NCBI GenBank assembly: GCA_015061295.1 | Contig: SUWU01000011.1 | Location: 1 to 63,103 of the forward strand | DNA length: 63,103 nucleotides | From: Lentimicrobiaceae bacterium | Lineage (GTDB): Bacteria; Bacteroidota; Bacteroidia; Bacteroidales; F082 | Direction of reading: 5' to 3' | In this document: positions 1 through 8,391 of the stretch, piece by piece | Layout of the letters: each line of letters starts with the position of its first letter | Numbering within the stretch: position 1 is the stretch's first letter | The notes under the pieces: generated by a model | Seen by the model: only the letters and a program-made list of their open reading frames with translations | Database searches by the model: none | What the model was told of the DNA's origin: nothing | Translations under genes and position numbers: made by a program

Positions 1-32
1 AAAAAAAATTAACAACTTAAAAATATATTGAT

Positions 33-1934
33 ATGCAAACAGGTTCAATAGGTGTAAAAACGGAAAACATTTTCCCTGTAATCAAAAAGTTCTTATATTC
101 TGAAAACGAGATATTTCTTCGCGAAATTGTAAGTAACGCCGTCGATGCGACAAACAAACTCAAGACTCTCGCATCAGCAGGCGAGTTTAAAGGCGAACTC
201 GGCGACCTTACAATAAAGGTAGAAGTTGATAAAAAGAAAAAGACTCTCACCATCCGCGACAACGGTATCGGCATGACAAGCGAAGAAGTCGATAAATACA
301 TAAACCAAATAGCTTTCTCTGGCGCCACAGAATTCGTGGAGAAATTCAAGACACAGACAGAAGCAGAAGCCGCTAACATCATAGGTCACTTCGGATTAGG
401 ATTCTACTCTTCCTTCATGGTTTCTAACAAAGTGGCTCTCATCACAAAATCATTCAGACAAGCTGACGACGAGAAAGGCGTCATCTGGGAATGCGACGGC
501 AGCCCAGAATATACAATGAACGAGATTGCCAAAGGAACACGCGGAACCGACGTGATACTTTATATCGCCGACGACTGCGCCGACTTCCTCGAAGAAAGCA
601 AGATTCGCGAACTCTTAAATAAATACTGCAAATTCCTCTCGGTGCCAATCCAATTCGGAATGAAGACAGTCAACGAACCTATCGAAGGAGAGACCGACGA
701 AAACGGTAACCCAAAAACGAAATCCGTAGAGAAACCATGGATTATCAACGATGTAGCTCCACTATGGAAGAAATCACCTTCGTCAATAGAAGATAAAGAA
801 TATGACGACTTCTATCACGTCTTATATCCTATGAACTTCGAGACTCCGCTCTTCCACATTCACCTCAACGTCGATTATCCTTTCAACCTGACAGGTATCT
901 TATACTTCCCTAAAATCAAGAACAGATACGAATTTCAACGTAACAAGATTCAGCTCTATTGCAACGAAGTATTTGTGACAGACTCTGTAGAAGGCATCTT
1001 GCCAGAATTCCTCAGCATGCTCCACGGCGTAATAGATTCTCCTGACATTCCTTTGAACGTAAGCCGTTCATTCTTGCAAAACGACCAGAATGTCAAGAAG
1101 ATTTCAGGTTATATCACTAAGAAAGTAGCTGAGAAATTAGAAGAACTCTTCAAGAAAGACCGCGAAGATTACGAGAAGAAATGGGATGACATCAGCGTCT
1201 TCATAGAATACGGCATGATAGCAGATTCTAAGTTCTTCGAGAGAGCAGAGAAGTTTATGCTTTTCAAAGACACCGACGGTAAATATTACACCATAGAAGA
1301 ATACAAGAAACTCATAGAAGAAAACCAGAAGAACAAAGACAACCGTCTCGTTTATCTCTACGCTACTGACGCCGACGAACAATACAGCAACATAGAGAAT
1401 GCTAAGAGCAAAGGATACAACGTACTTCTGATGGACGGCATCTTGGATTCTCATTTCATCAGCACCTACGAACAAAAATACGGCGACTGTTCTTTCGCTC
1501 GCGTCGATTCTGCTTCTATCGACAAACTCATCGAAAAAGAAGACGACAAGAAAGAATCCAAACTCAATGACGAACAAAAGGAAAACGTAAAGAAAGCTTT
1601 TGAAAACATCATCAACAAAGTCACTTACAACGTAGAGTTCAGCAGTTTGAGTGAAGACGACGCTCCAGTGGAAGTGATCCAAAATGAGTTCATGCGTCGT
1701 ATGAAAGATATGAGCGCGATGGGCGGCGGAATGCAGATGTGGGGCTCGATGCCAGACAGCTACACCTTGATGCTCAACGCTAACAACCCAATCATCGCAG
1801 GCTTGGCTGACAAGAGCGAAGAAGAACAAAACAACATTATCAAACAACTATACGACTTGGCACGACTCTCAAAGAATCTGTTAAAAGGCAAGGATTTGAA
1901 TGAGTTTGTGAAGAGAAGTTTTAATCAAATATAA
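33..1934 (+). CDS. htpG: Molecular chaperone HtpG (bacterial Hsp90)
   Basis: ATP-dependent cytosolic chaperone that remodels client proteins as a dimer. The N-terminal GHKL ATPase domain is clear: helix with E31, N35 and D38 (EIVSNAVDATNK), DNGIGM at about 76-81, and the ATP-lid motif GHFGLGFYSSFM at about 118-129. Middle and C-terminal dimerisation domains follow, and there is no eukaryotic MEEVD tail. At 633 residues it is normal length. The ATG lies 32 nt from the window edge, so its promoter is only partly visible. Codon use is strongly biased to C-ending codons (AAC, GAC, ATC), as expected of a highly expressed gene. A hairpin follows the stop codon. Identification is secure. Confidence 0.97.
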   Translation: MQTGSIGVKTENIFPVIKKFLYSENEIFLREIVSNAVDATNKLKTLASAGEFKGELGDLTIKVEVDKKKKTLTIRDNGIGMTSEEVDKYINQIAFSGATEFVEKFKTQTEAEAANIIGHFGLGFYSSFMVSNKVALITKSFRQADDEKGVIWECDGSPEYTMNEIAKGTRGTDVILYIADDCADFLEESKIRELLNKYCKFLSVPIQFGMKTVNEPIEGETDENGNPKTKSVEKPWIINDVAPLWKKSPSSIEDKEYDDFYHVLYPMNFETPLFHIHLNVDYPFNLTGILYFPKIKNRYEFQRNKIQLYCNEVFVTDSVEGILPEFLSMLHGVIDSPDIPLNVSRSFLQNDQNVKKISGYITKKVAEKLEELFKKDREDYEKKWDDISVFIEYGMIADSKFFERAEKFMLFKDTDGKYYTIEEYKKLIEENQKNKDNRLVYLYATDADEQYSNIENAKSKGYNVLLMDGILDSHFISTYEQKYGDCSFARVDSASIDKLIEKEDDKKESKLNDEQKENVKKAFENIINKVTYNVEFSSLSEDDAPVEVIQNEFMRRMKDMSAMGGGMQMWGSMPDSYTLMLNANNPIIAGLADKSEEEQNNIIKQLYDLARLSKNLLKGKDLNEFVKRSFNQI

Positions 1935-1948
1935 AGACTCAATATCGC

Positions 1949-1980
1949 AGAGACTCAGAGCTTTGAGTCTCTGCATCTTT
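1949..1980 (+). terminator. Hairpin after htpG
   Basis: An 11-bp perfect stem (GCAGAGACTCA at 1949-1959 paired with 1966-1976) with a 6-nt loop sits 15 nt after the htpG stop. Only a weak T-rich stretch follows (ATCTTTA), so it may end transcription partially. The stem is built from the GAGACTCAGAG-type words repeated elsewhere in the window. Confidence 0.5.
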
Positions 1981-1996
1981 AAAGAAAGGAGAAAAT

Positions 1997-2587
1997 ATGA
2001 AAAACAAAAGAAACACCATTATCTTAATCGTAGGCGTTGTTGTATTGATTGCTTTCTGGTTTATAGGCAAATACAACGGCTTGGTTAATAAAGAAGAAAA
2101 CATCAATTCAAAATGGGCTCAGGTAGAGAACGTATATCAACGTCGCGCCGACCTCATTCCTAACTTAGTAGCGACAGTGAAAGGCTATGCCGAACACGAA
2201 CAACAAGTCCTGACAGACGTGATCGCGGCTCGTTCAAAAGCGACATCAATGAATATCAACGCTGACAATCTGACAGAAGAAAACATACAAGCGTTCCAAG
2301 CAGCACAAGATCAGTTGTCGGGTGCTTTATCAAGATTACTTGTGACAGTAGAAAAATATCCCGACTTAAAGGCCAACCAGAACTTCATGGAGTTGCAGGC
2401 ACAGCTGGAAGGCACAGAGAACCGCATCGCTGTCGAGAGAAAGAATTTCAACGAAGCAGTAAAAGACTATAACACAGGCTTACGCAGATTTCCTACTAAC
2501 ATAGTAGCCAATATGTTCGGCTTCGACAAGAAAGCATATTTCGAGTCGGCAGCAGGTTCAGAGGTAGCACCAAAAGTAGAATTTTAA
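1997..2587 (+). CDS. LemA family protein
   Basis: Small membrane-anchored protein of the LemA family, whose biochemical role is unknown. An N-terminal membrane segment spans residues about 8-24 (IILIVGVVVLIAFWFIG), followed by an all-helical domain with the family-typical stretch VENVYQRRADLIPNLVATVKGYAEHEQ and a C-terminal KKAYFESAAGSE region. Length (196 aa) is standard. A good Shine-Dalgarno-like AAAGGAG lies 8 nt before the ATG. LemA genes are very often followed by TPM-domain genes, as here, which suggests one envelope-associated operon. Confidence 0.93.
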   Translation: MKNKRNTIILIVGVVVLIAFWFIGKYNGLVNKEENINSKWAQVENVYQRRADLIPNLVATVKGYAEHEQQVLTDVIAARSKATSMNINADNLTEENIQAFQAAQDQLSGALSRLLVTVEKYPDLKANQNFMELQAQLEGTENRIAVERKNFNEAVKDYNTGLRRFPTNIVANMFGFDKKAYFESAAGSEVAPKVEF

Positions 2588-2598
2588 TTTTTGTCACG

Positions 2599-3033
2599 AT
2601 GTCGGCGAGAATGTTTTTTAGCAAGGAAGAACAGCAGAAGATAGTAGCTGCCATCAAAGAAGCAGAGCTCAACACCTCAGGAGAGATAAGAGTTCATATC
2701 GAGAACCGTTGTAAGGGAGAAGCACTTGAGCGCGCGGCAGAGATATTTTATGAGTTGAAGATGGATCATACTGCCGCGCGCAACGGCATACTCTTCTACT
2801 TAGCCGTCAAAGACCGCAGATTCGCCATCATCGGAGACGAAGGCATCAACAGAAACGTAGAACACGACTTCTGGAACGACATCAAAGACGAGATGACATC
2901 CAAGTTCAAGGAAGGACAATTCGCGGAAGGATTAGTCTCCGGAATTTTGAAATGCGGAAATAAATTAAAACAATATTTCCCATATCAAGAAAACGACGTC
3001 AATGAGTTGAGCGACGAAATCTCTTTTCAATGA
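2599..3033 (+). CDS. TPM domain protein, short cytosolic form
   Basis: A 144-residue protein with one TPM (TLP18.3/Psb32/MOLO-1) fold. Family features visible are the early NTSGEIRVHIE segment, a central AARNGILFYLAVKDRRFAIIGDEGI strand-turn-strand, and the C-terminal FKEGQFAEGLVSGILKCG helix. It has no signal peptide or membrane segment. It lies 11 nt after the LemA stop and 29 nt before a second, membrane-bound TPM gene. Some TPM domains have been reported to have phosphatase activity; the role here is unknown. The two TPM proteins are probably a paired cytosolic/periplasmic set. Confidence 0.88.
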   Translation: MSARMFFSKEEQQKIVAAIKEAELNTSGEIRVHIENRCKGEALERAAEIFYELKMDHTAARNGILFYLAVKDRRFAIIGDEGINRNVEHDFWNDIKDEMTSKFKEGQFAEGLVSGILKCGNKLKQYFPYQENDVNELSDEISFQ

Positions 3034-3062
3034 ACAATTAACAGTTAATAATTGACAGATTT

Positions 3063-3881
3063 ATGATACGTGCAAATGTCTGTAATAAGCGAAGATTTAT
3101 CGGTTTATTTATCATCTTATTTACGGTTTTAACCAGCACCGCTCAGCAGATTCCAAGTCGTCCCACCCCTCCTCGACTCGTCAATGACTTCAGCAATACT
3201 TTGACCGCATCGCAAGAAGCAAGTCTCGAGCGTAAGTTGGTAGCTTACAACGACACTACTTCGACGCAGATAGCAGTCGTGTTCGTCAACGACTTACAAG
3301 GCACAACGGCAGCCGACTTCGCCTATCAGCTCGGCGAGAAATGGGGCGTAGGAACGAAGGACGACAACGGCATCGTTATCTTAGTGAAACCTAAAAACGA
3401 CACTAAAGGAGAGGTCTTCATCAGTGTAGGCTACGGCTTAGAGCCTTACGTACCTGATGCTATAGCGAAGAGAATCATCGAGAACGAGATGATACCAGCG
3501 TTCAAAAACAACGACTATTATTCAGGAGTAAACGATGCCATCGACATCATCATAGGGTTAGCGTCGGGCGCATTCTCAGCAGAAGAATATTCCGATGAAG
3601 GCGCGGAAATTTTTATCTTAGTATTCTTCATCGCGATGATGGTAGTTATGATAGTTTTCATTAACTTTGCAGGCAAGGTCGGGAAGACATACTCTTCTCA
3701 ACACGACGACTCCTCTATATGGAAGGCTTTGTTCTGGGCGAGCATGTTTTCTAACAGCAGCCGTCACAATCATCACGACCATTGGAACAATTTCTCTGGA
3801 GGCTCTGGAGGTTTCGGAGGAGGATTCGGTGGTTTTGGAGGAGGCAGCTTCGGCGGAGGAGGCGCCGGAGGTAGTTGGTAA
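3063..3881 (+). CDS. TPM domain membrane protein (YgcG family) with Gly-rich tail
   Basis: Exported TPM-domain protein. Order of parts: signal peptide at about 1-27 (FIGLFIILFTVLTSTAQ), TPM domain at about 38-170 with PRLVNDFSNTLT and the conserved DNGIVILVKPK and GYGLEPYVPDAIAKRI motifs, one transmembrane helix at about 182-204, then a short cytosolic segment ending in a glycine-rich tail (repeats of GGFGG). This is the usual YgcG arrangement. It lies in an operon-like string with LemA and the short TPM protein. The tail resembles low-complexity tails of other YgcG proteins and need not be structured. Confidence 0.92.
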   Translation: MIRANVCNKRRFIGLFIILFTVLTSTAQQIPSRPTPPRLVNDFSNTLTASQEASLERKLVAYNDTTSTQIAVVFVNDLQGTTAADFAYQLGEKWGVGTKDDNGIVILVKPKNDTKGEVFISVGYGLEPYVPDAIAKRIIENEMIPAFKNNDYYSGVNDAIDIIIGLASGAFSAEEYSDEGAEIFILVFFIAMMVVMIVFINFAGKVGKTYSSQHDDSSIWKALFWASMFSNSSRHNHHDHWNNFSGGSGGFGGGFGGFGGGSFGGGGAGGSW

Positions 3882-3904
3882 CATATAATATTGAAAGTTC
3901 TAAA

Positions 3905-4570
3905 ATGAATACAATATCACTAAAAAAAGCATCGATATATCAACATGAGAGATGTATCTTGAAAGATGTCAGCTTTGAGATAGAAGCAGGCGAATTTGTT
4001 TATCTTATCGGAAAGACAGGCAGCGGGAAGTCGTCATTGCTTAAGACTTTATACGCCGACCTTCCTGCCAAAGAAGGAGAGATAACGATTGCTGGCTATG
4101 ACCTTCGTAAGATCAAACGTCGCGAGATCCCGATGCTGAGAAGAAAGATAGGTATTGTATTTCAAGACTTTCAGCTACTCTACGACCGCAGCGTGGAAGA
4201 GAATCTATCTTTTGTATTAGATGCGACAGGATGGGAAGATAAAGAGATGATATCAAAAAGAATAGACGAGGTTCTTCGACAGGTAGGACTACCTAACAAA
4301 CGTAAGTCGATGCCACATCAATTATCGGGCGGCGAACAACAAAGCATAGCCGTGGCAAGAGCCTTACTCAACAACCCGTCTGTCATAATCGCCGATGAAC
4401 CTACAGGCAACTTAGATCCAGACACCACCAACGACATCATGAATCTACTCATAGAGATAAGCAAACAGGGCAAGACGATCCTGATGGCGACACATAACTA
4501 TAACCTCATCTTGAAATATCCATCAAGAATCATAAAATGTGAAGACGGAATAGTAAAAGACTCTAAGTAG
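3905..4570 (+). CDS. ftsE: FtsE-like ABC transporter ATP-binding protein
   Basis: ATPase of the FtsE/LolD branch of ABC transporters. Visible motifs: Walker A GKTGSGKSS, signature LSGGEQQSIAVARALL, Walker B VIIADEPTGNLDP and the H-loop MATHNYN. At 221 residues it matches FtsE, which with FtsX controls septal peptidoglycan hydrolases at the divisome. FtsX is not in the window. The reading frame stays open upstream to a TTG at 3875, but the ATG at 3905 gives the normal family N-terminus. FtsE is preferred over a LolD-type function because of the overall similarity and size; it follows the TPM gene by only 23 nt. Confidence 0.85.
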   Translation: MNTISLKKASIYQHERCILKDVSFEIEAGEFVYLIGKTGSGKSSLLKTLYADLPAKEGEITIAGYDLRKIKRREIPMLRRKIGIVFQDFQLLYDRSVEENLSFVLDATGWEDKEMISKRIDEVLRQVGLPNKRKSMPHQLSGGEQQSIAVARALLNNPSVIIADEPTGNLDPDTTNDIMNLLIEISKQGKTILMATHNYNLILKYPSRIIKCEDGIVKDSK

Positions 4571-4658
4571 CTCCTCCTAAAAAGTTTAGTTTCATCTACG
4601 CTTCTGTCTCACGTAAATTTTATTAATATCCTTATAAAACGTACAAATAAAATAGTCA

Positions 4659-5714
4659 TCATAAATACGATGTCACTTCCTCAATAAACTCAATCCAATC
4701 AAAGACATCATATGATGTTCCTGTTCTCACAATGACAATATTCTTATCTGGGTATATATAAACATATTGTCCCATAAGACCGACTGCGACATAAGCATCT
4801 TTATTGGTAATTCTCCAACTATAAGAATAATAACGACCGTTCTCGTCTTTAGGTTTGTTGTACTTGGCAAAGCTCTCCTCAACCCATTTCTGTGGCACTA
4901 TCTGATTTCCATTGTAGAAACCATTATGGAGATATATTGAGCCAAATCTCGCTAAGTCAATAGGAGCTGCATTAATACCACAAAAACCTTTTACCTGATT
5001 GTGTTCCTTGCTATCCACGCTCCATGTCGCTTCACGACTCATCCCCGCTTTATGCCACACCTCACTTTCGAGATAAGTAGCTATGTTGGTACCTGTAGCT
5101 CTCTCTATTGCTATACATAGCAACAAAGTATTGATATTATCATAACTATATTGGGCAGTAATTTCTTTTTTAACATTATAATCCATTATAGTTTCCTTTA
5201 AGTTTGTGGAAAAATATATATCTGCACTTTTTAACACTCCGCCACTATTGATTCCTGAACACATATTAAGAAGCATCTCCAATGTTATTTCGTTAAGTTC
5301 ATTTAATTCTGGAATATAATTAGTTATGGGTTCATTGATATCCTTAATATATCCATCTTCAATAGCAATTCCAAGAAGCATTGAGACAAATGATTTAGAT
5401 ATTGAAAATATAGGAGTAGTTGGATGCCTCAATGTATCATAGAAATACCTCTCATATAAAACACTATCGTTTCTCATTATTATGAATGATAATGTTTTAT
5501 TATCAAACAGAAACGAATCAAAATCTATTTCATCAAAAAGTGATGTTGTTCCTATATGCAAACATGTAGCACTATCTCCTTTTGTTATTTTTATATTATC
5601 AAATATATACTGGTCTTCAAAATTAGGTATTCTGTAAGACAATATGTTACTATTACAAGACGAAATAAATGTAATCATCAATATTACTACTAAAACGTAT
5701 AATTTTGTTTTCAT
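4659..5714 (-). CDS. Lipoprotein serine hydrolase (class C beta-lactamase family)
   Basis: Envelope lipoprotein of the beta-lactamase/DD-peptidase superfamily (Pfam beta-lactamase type). The signal peptide ends in a lipobox ISSC with lipidated C20. Catalytic motifs are S104-x-x-K107 (SISK) and Y191-D-N193. The third motif, usually H/K-T/S-G, appears as RTG near residue 334. Such proteins are usually peptidases or esterases rather than true beta-lactamases; the substrate is unknown. A hairpin with a T-run that could end the pigment operon lies immediately before its ATG, so it may be expressed separately or by read-through. The 351-aa length is typical. Confidence 0.85.
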   Translation of the reverse strand: MKTKLYVLVVILMITFISSCNSNILSYRIPNFEDQYIFDNIKITKGDSATCLHIGTTSLFDEIDFDSFLFDNKTLSFIIMRNDSVLYERYFYDTLRHPTTPIFSISKSFVSMLLGIAIEDGYIKDINEPITNYIPELNELNEITLEMLLNMCSGINSGGVLKSADIYFSTNLKETIMDYNVKKEITAQYSYDNINTLLLCIAIERATGTNIATYLESEVWHKAGMSREATWSVDSKEHNQVKGFCGINAAPIDLARFGSIYLHNGFYNGNQIVPQKWVEESFAKYNKPKDENGRYYSYSWRITNKDAYVAVGLMGQYVYIYPDKNIVIVRTGTSYDVFDWIEFIEEVTSYL

Positions 5715-5752
5715 AAAAAAATAAGATTTGCTATAATAACAAATCTTAAAAC
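5715..5752 (-). terminator. Terminator at the end of the pigment operon
   Basis: On the minus strand a 9-bp stem (TAAGATTTG / CAAATCTTA, positions 5722-5730 and 5740-5748) is followed by A and seven T residues, then directly by the ATG of the serine hydrolase. It lies about 75 nt after the stop of the last pigment gene. It looks like a Rho-independent terminator, or an attenuator of the hydrolase gene. Confidence 0.6.
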
Positions 5753-5826
5753 TTTTTAGAATTTGAAAACAATTATTATTATGTTAACAATATGTAAAAT
5801 ATCATCATGTTAACAATATCATCTCA

Positions 5827-7134
5827 TCATTTTCTCCTATCTATAAATTTAATAGGTTTACGGCTTGTTGCTGGAAAATTGATTTTTTGTATCTCATTTA
5901 CATCTTCTATCTCAACTTCACATGCCACTCTTATTCGTGCTCTAAAACGGTCTTTCAGTTCCTTAACAACGTCAAAATTAGGCATATATTTAAGTCCAAC
6001 TTTCACAGTAACTTCATCTGTACCAGCAGAATTATAGTCAACATAAACGATATAGTTTTCTATGAAATCTATATTGTCTAAGATATCAAATATAGCTGGA
6101 GGATATAATGTGGTTCCTTTAAGTTTTATCATATTATTTTTCCTTCCAACCAATGGACTAATCCTAAACGTATTACGTCCACATTTACATGGTTCTGTAT
6201 GAATGCTTGCCATATCACCTGTACGGAATCTCAACAAAGGCATCGCTTCAATTCCCAAGGTAGTAATAACAATTTCACCGACTTCACCATTTTTAACAGG
6301 TTTATCGTCATCGCCTATAATCTCAACTATTATCAATTCAGGATGATGATGACCTCCGCAACCATATTCACACTCAGGAAACGTGGTTGACATTTCGGTA
6401 GAAGAATATGTAGCATATAGATCTATATCCCATTTTTCTTTAATCTTACTTCCAAGAAGGTTCAACTTAAAATCCTGATCTCTCAAGCCTTCACCTATAC
6501 CAATAATTCTTTTTACGCTGGAGTTCTTATAATCAATATTGTGTTCTTCAGCATATTGTATCAGTCGCAGTATAAACGAAGGCACGCACATGATAGTATC
6601 TGGTTTCATTCTTTGTATAGTATCCCATTGTAGTTCTGGAATGCCATTACCGACACGAATGATACTTGCCCCCAATTCTCTGATTCCGAGGAAATAAGCT
6701 AATCCAGCCATGAAACGTTTATCCATTGTTGTCATCAGTTGCAAAATATTTCCAGGTTTTAATCCCGCACACATAAAAGATATCTTCTCATTATATGCCA
6801 ACCTCTGCAAATCTTTTTCGCTACATGCAAAGACAACTGGCTCACCAGTAGTTCCTGAAGTTGTGATATAATCTACGATCTTTTCCTTTGGAACACATAA
6901 GAAATCGTCATTATATCTTTGTAAATCGTTTTTTTCTGTAAAAGGGATATTCTGCAGAGACTCAATAGTATTGAGCTTTGATATATCTATATTGTTTTCA
7001 GAGAATAATCTCTTGTAATAAGGAGAGTTCTCGTTGAGATACTTTATTGCTTCAAGCAGTTTCTCTTCCTGAAAGTGCTTAATAACTTCAGGACTTTGAA
7101 ATTCTATCTCTGGATATTTGTTATTATTTTCCAT
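5827..7134 (-). CDS. PaaK-like AMP-forming ligase of the pigment cluster
   Basis: AMP-forming acyl/aryl-CoA ligase of the phenylacetate-CoA ligase family (435 aa). The ATP-binding P-loop TTSGTTGEPV is at 91-100, the adenylate-contacting YSSTE near the middle, and a C-terminal RTGDMA ... GRKNNMIKLKGTTLYP segment matches PaaK. A CKCGR pair precedes the C-terminal lid. It is the last gene of the 27-gene operon and overlaps the esterase gene by 11 nt. Inference: it activates an aromatic acid, plausibly p-coumarate made by the ammonia lyase, as starter unit; a role in product conjugation is equally possible because another acyl-CoA synthetase is in the cluster. Confidence 0.88.
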   Translation of the reverse strand: MENNNKYPEIEFQSPEVIKHFQEEKLLEAIKYLNENSPYYKRLFSENNIDISKLNTIESLQNIPFTEKNDLQRYNDDFLCVPKEKIVDYITTSGTTGEPVVFACSEKDLQRLAYNEKISFMCAGLKPGNILQLMTTMDKRFMAGLAYFLGIRELGASIIRVGNGIPELQWDTIQRMKPDTIMCVPSFILRLIQYAEEHNIDYKNSSVKRIIGIGEGLRDQDFKLNLLGSKIKEKWDIDLYATYSSTEMSTTFPECEYGCGGHHHPELIIVEIIGDDDKPVKNGEVGEIVITTLGIEAMPLLRFRTGDMASIHTEPCKCGRNTFRISPLVGRKNNMIKLKGTTLYPPAIFDILDNIDFIENYIVYVDYNSAGTDEVTVKVGLKYMPNFDVVKELKDRFRARIRVACEVEIEDVNEIQKINFPATSRKPIKFIDRRK

Positions 7135-8008
7135 TGTTTATTCTAATAATGTCAATATCTTTGAGCCATTGCAACAATGTCTCTTGCCATTTGGATTCTT
7201 TAGTAAACTCACAATCTTTCATTCCATAACCATGCCCACCTGTCTCAAAGAGCACAAACTTATGATTGATATTTTTATCTGCCAATGCATTATCTAAGGC
7301 AACACTATTACGATAATCAACTACATCATCATCTATGGAAGCTTGCACGTAAATAGGTGGCATATCATATGGGATCTGAAGTTCCATAGAAAATTTGTCA
7401 ATATTGTCTTTTGTAATATTATCTTTTCCTATGAGATTCTTTCTCGATTTACGATGTGCTATACTATCCTGCATAGAAACCACTGGATAAATCGCTGCTA
7501 TCCAATTCGGGCATAGACTTACATCTGTATAGATGCCTAATTCTTCTATAAAGTTCTCCTTACCAAAAGCACCGCTCATGGTAACGAGATGTCCTCCTGC
7601 CGAGAAACCGATTGCCCCAACTCTTGTTGTATCAATACCATATTCATCTGCATTTTCTTTAACAAATTGCATACATCGTTGAAAGTCTTGTATCATTGCT
7701 GGATGATGAGCTCTATTATATGATGTTCTATAACATAAGACGAAAGCAGAAACTCCTTGTTCATTAAACCATTCTGCCGTTTTTTTCCCCTCATGAGGGA
7801 CACCCAAATGATGATAACTACCACCTGGACATATAATCACAGCGGCTCCATTATTATTATCAGGTGAAGCTGGATATATCAAAATCTTCTTTCTCTCATT
7901 TTTCATAGATTCAACACCTTCCCATATCCTAATCTTTGATTGTGAATACGATAAACCATGGAGCAAGAGGAATGTTATAAATAAAATAATATTCTTTTGA
8001 CGTATCAT
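7124..8008 (-). CDS. Exported alpha/beta hydrolase (esterase)
   Basis: Secreted alpha/beta-hydrolase of the acetyl-esterase/BD-FAE type (294 aa). A signal peptide covers residues about 1-22. The oxyanion region is CPGGSYHHLG (60-69), the nucleophile elbow GFSAGGH (134-140, Ser136), the acid lies in SIDDDVVD and the histidine in GGHGYGMKD near residue 270. It overlaps the downstream ligase by 11 nt and lies 12 nt from the upstream small gene, so it belongs to the operon. Inference: it could cleave or rearrange an ester on the exported pigment-lipid. A carbohydrate deacetylase unrelated to the pigment is an alternative. Confidence 0.85.
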   Translation of the reverse strand: MIRQKNIILFITFLLLHGLSYSQSKIRIWEGVESMKNERKKILIYPASPDNNNGAAVIICPGGSYHHLGVPHEGKKTAEWFNEQGVSAFVLCYRTSYNRAHHPAMIQDFQRCMQFVKENADEYGIDTTRVGAIGFSAGGHLVTMSGAFGKENFIEELGIYTDVSLCPNWIAAIYPVVSMQDSIAHRKSRKNLIGKDNITKDNIDKFSMELQIPYDMPPIYVQASIDDDVVDYRNSVALDNALADKNINHKFVLFETGGHGYGMKDCEFTKESKWQETLLQWLKDIDIIRINNGK

Positions 8009-8020
8009 GATAATTTGTTT

Positions 8021-8380
8021 TTAATCAATAATATCTTTTATTTCTTCTTTTGAAAACTGACGATACGATGTTGTTTTTCCATCTTCAAAATGAACCTCGA
8101 AATATTCCTCATTGTAAAAAGATAGTTTTGAGTTTGTGTCTGGATTACATTCAATATATACAACATTGTTAATATCTAAATCCTTTGCTTTGCAAATTTG
8201 CTCTAATAAAGATTTACCAGCATATGTCACAGAGGTTCCTGGGTTATCCTGATATAACTCTGTCACAACAACATATATGCTATCATTTTTCTTAACGATT
8301 TTCAATCCACAGCTACTTGGCATTTCCCATTGTCCCGCGAAATTAAAAATTTCGTCGTAGTATTTTTCTGACACTTTCAT
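8021..8380 (-). CDS. Small protein of unknown function in the pigment operon
   Basis: A 119-residue protein that I do not recognise. It has no signal peptide or membrane helix, is acidic and mixed alpha/beta in appearance, and ends in FSKEEIKDIID. It lies 11-12 nt from genes on both sides within the operon, which supports it being real. Its position between the radical SAM enzyme and the esterase suggests an accessory role in tailoring or export, but this is only inference from position. Confidence 0.7.
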   Translation of the reverse strand: MKVSEKYYDEIFNFAGQWEMPSSCGLKIVKKNDSIYVVVTELYQDNPGTSVTYAGKSLLEQICKAKDLDINNVVYIECNPDTNSKLSFYNEEYFEVHFEDGKTTSYRQFSKEEIKDIID

Positions 8381-8391
8381 ATCACCAAAGA

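Noticed and set aside
1137..1847. 236-codon minus-strand ORF inside htpG
   Set aside because: It is antisense to a conserved, codon-biased gene; Phe/Val-rich composition is typical of a shadow frame.
4571..4658. Terminator between ftsE and the serine hydrolase
   Set aside because: No stem with a T-run was found in this 88-nt convergent gap.
5781..5819. Two ATGTTAACAATAT direct repeats as attachment sites or operator
   Set aside because: They belong to the widespread TTAACAATT word family and no integrase is nearby; an operator role cannot be supported.
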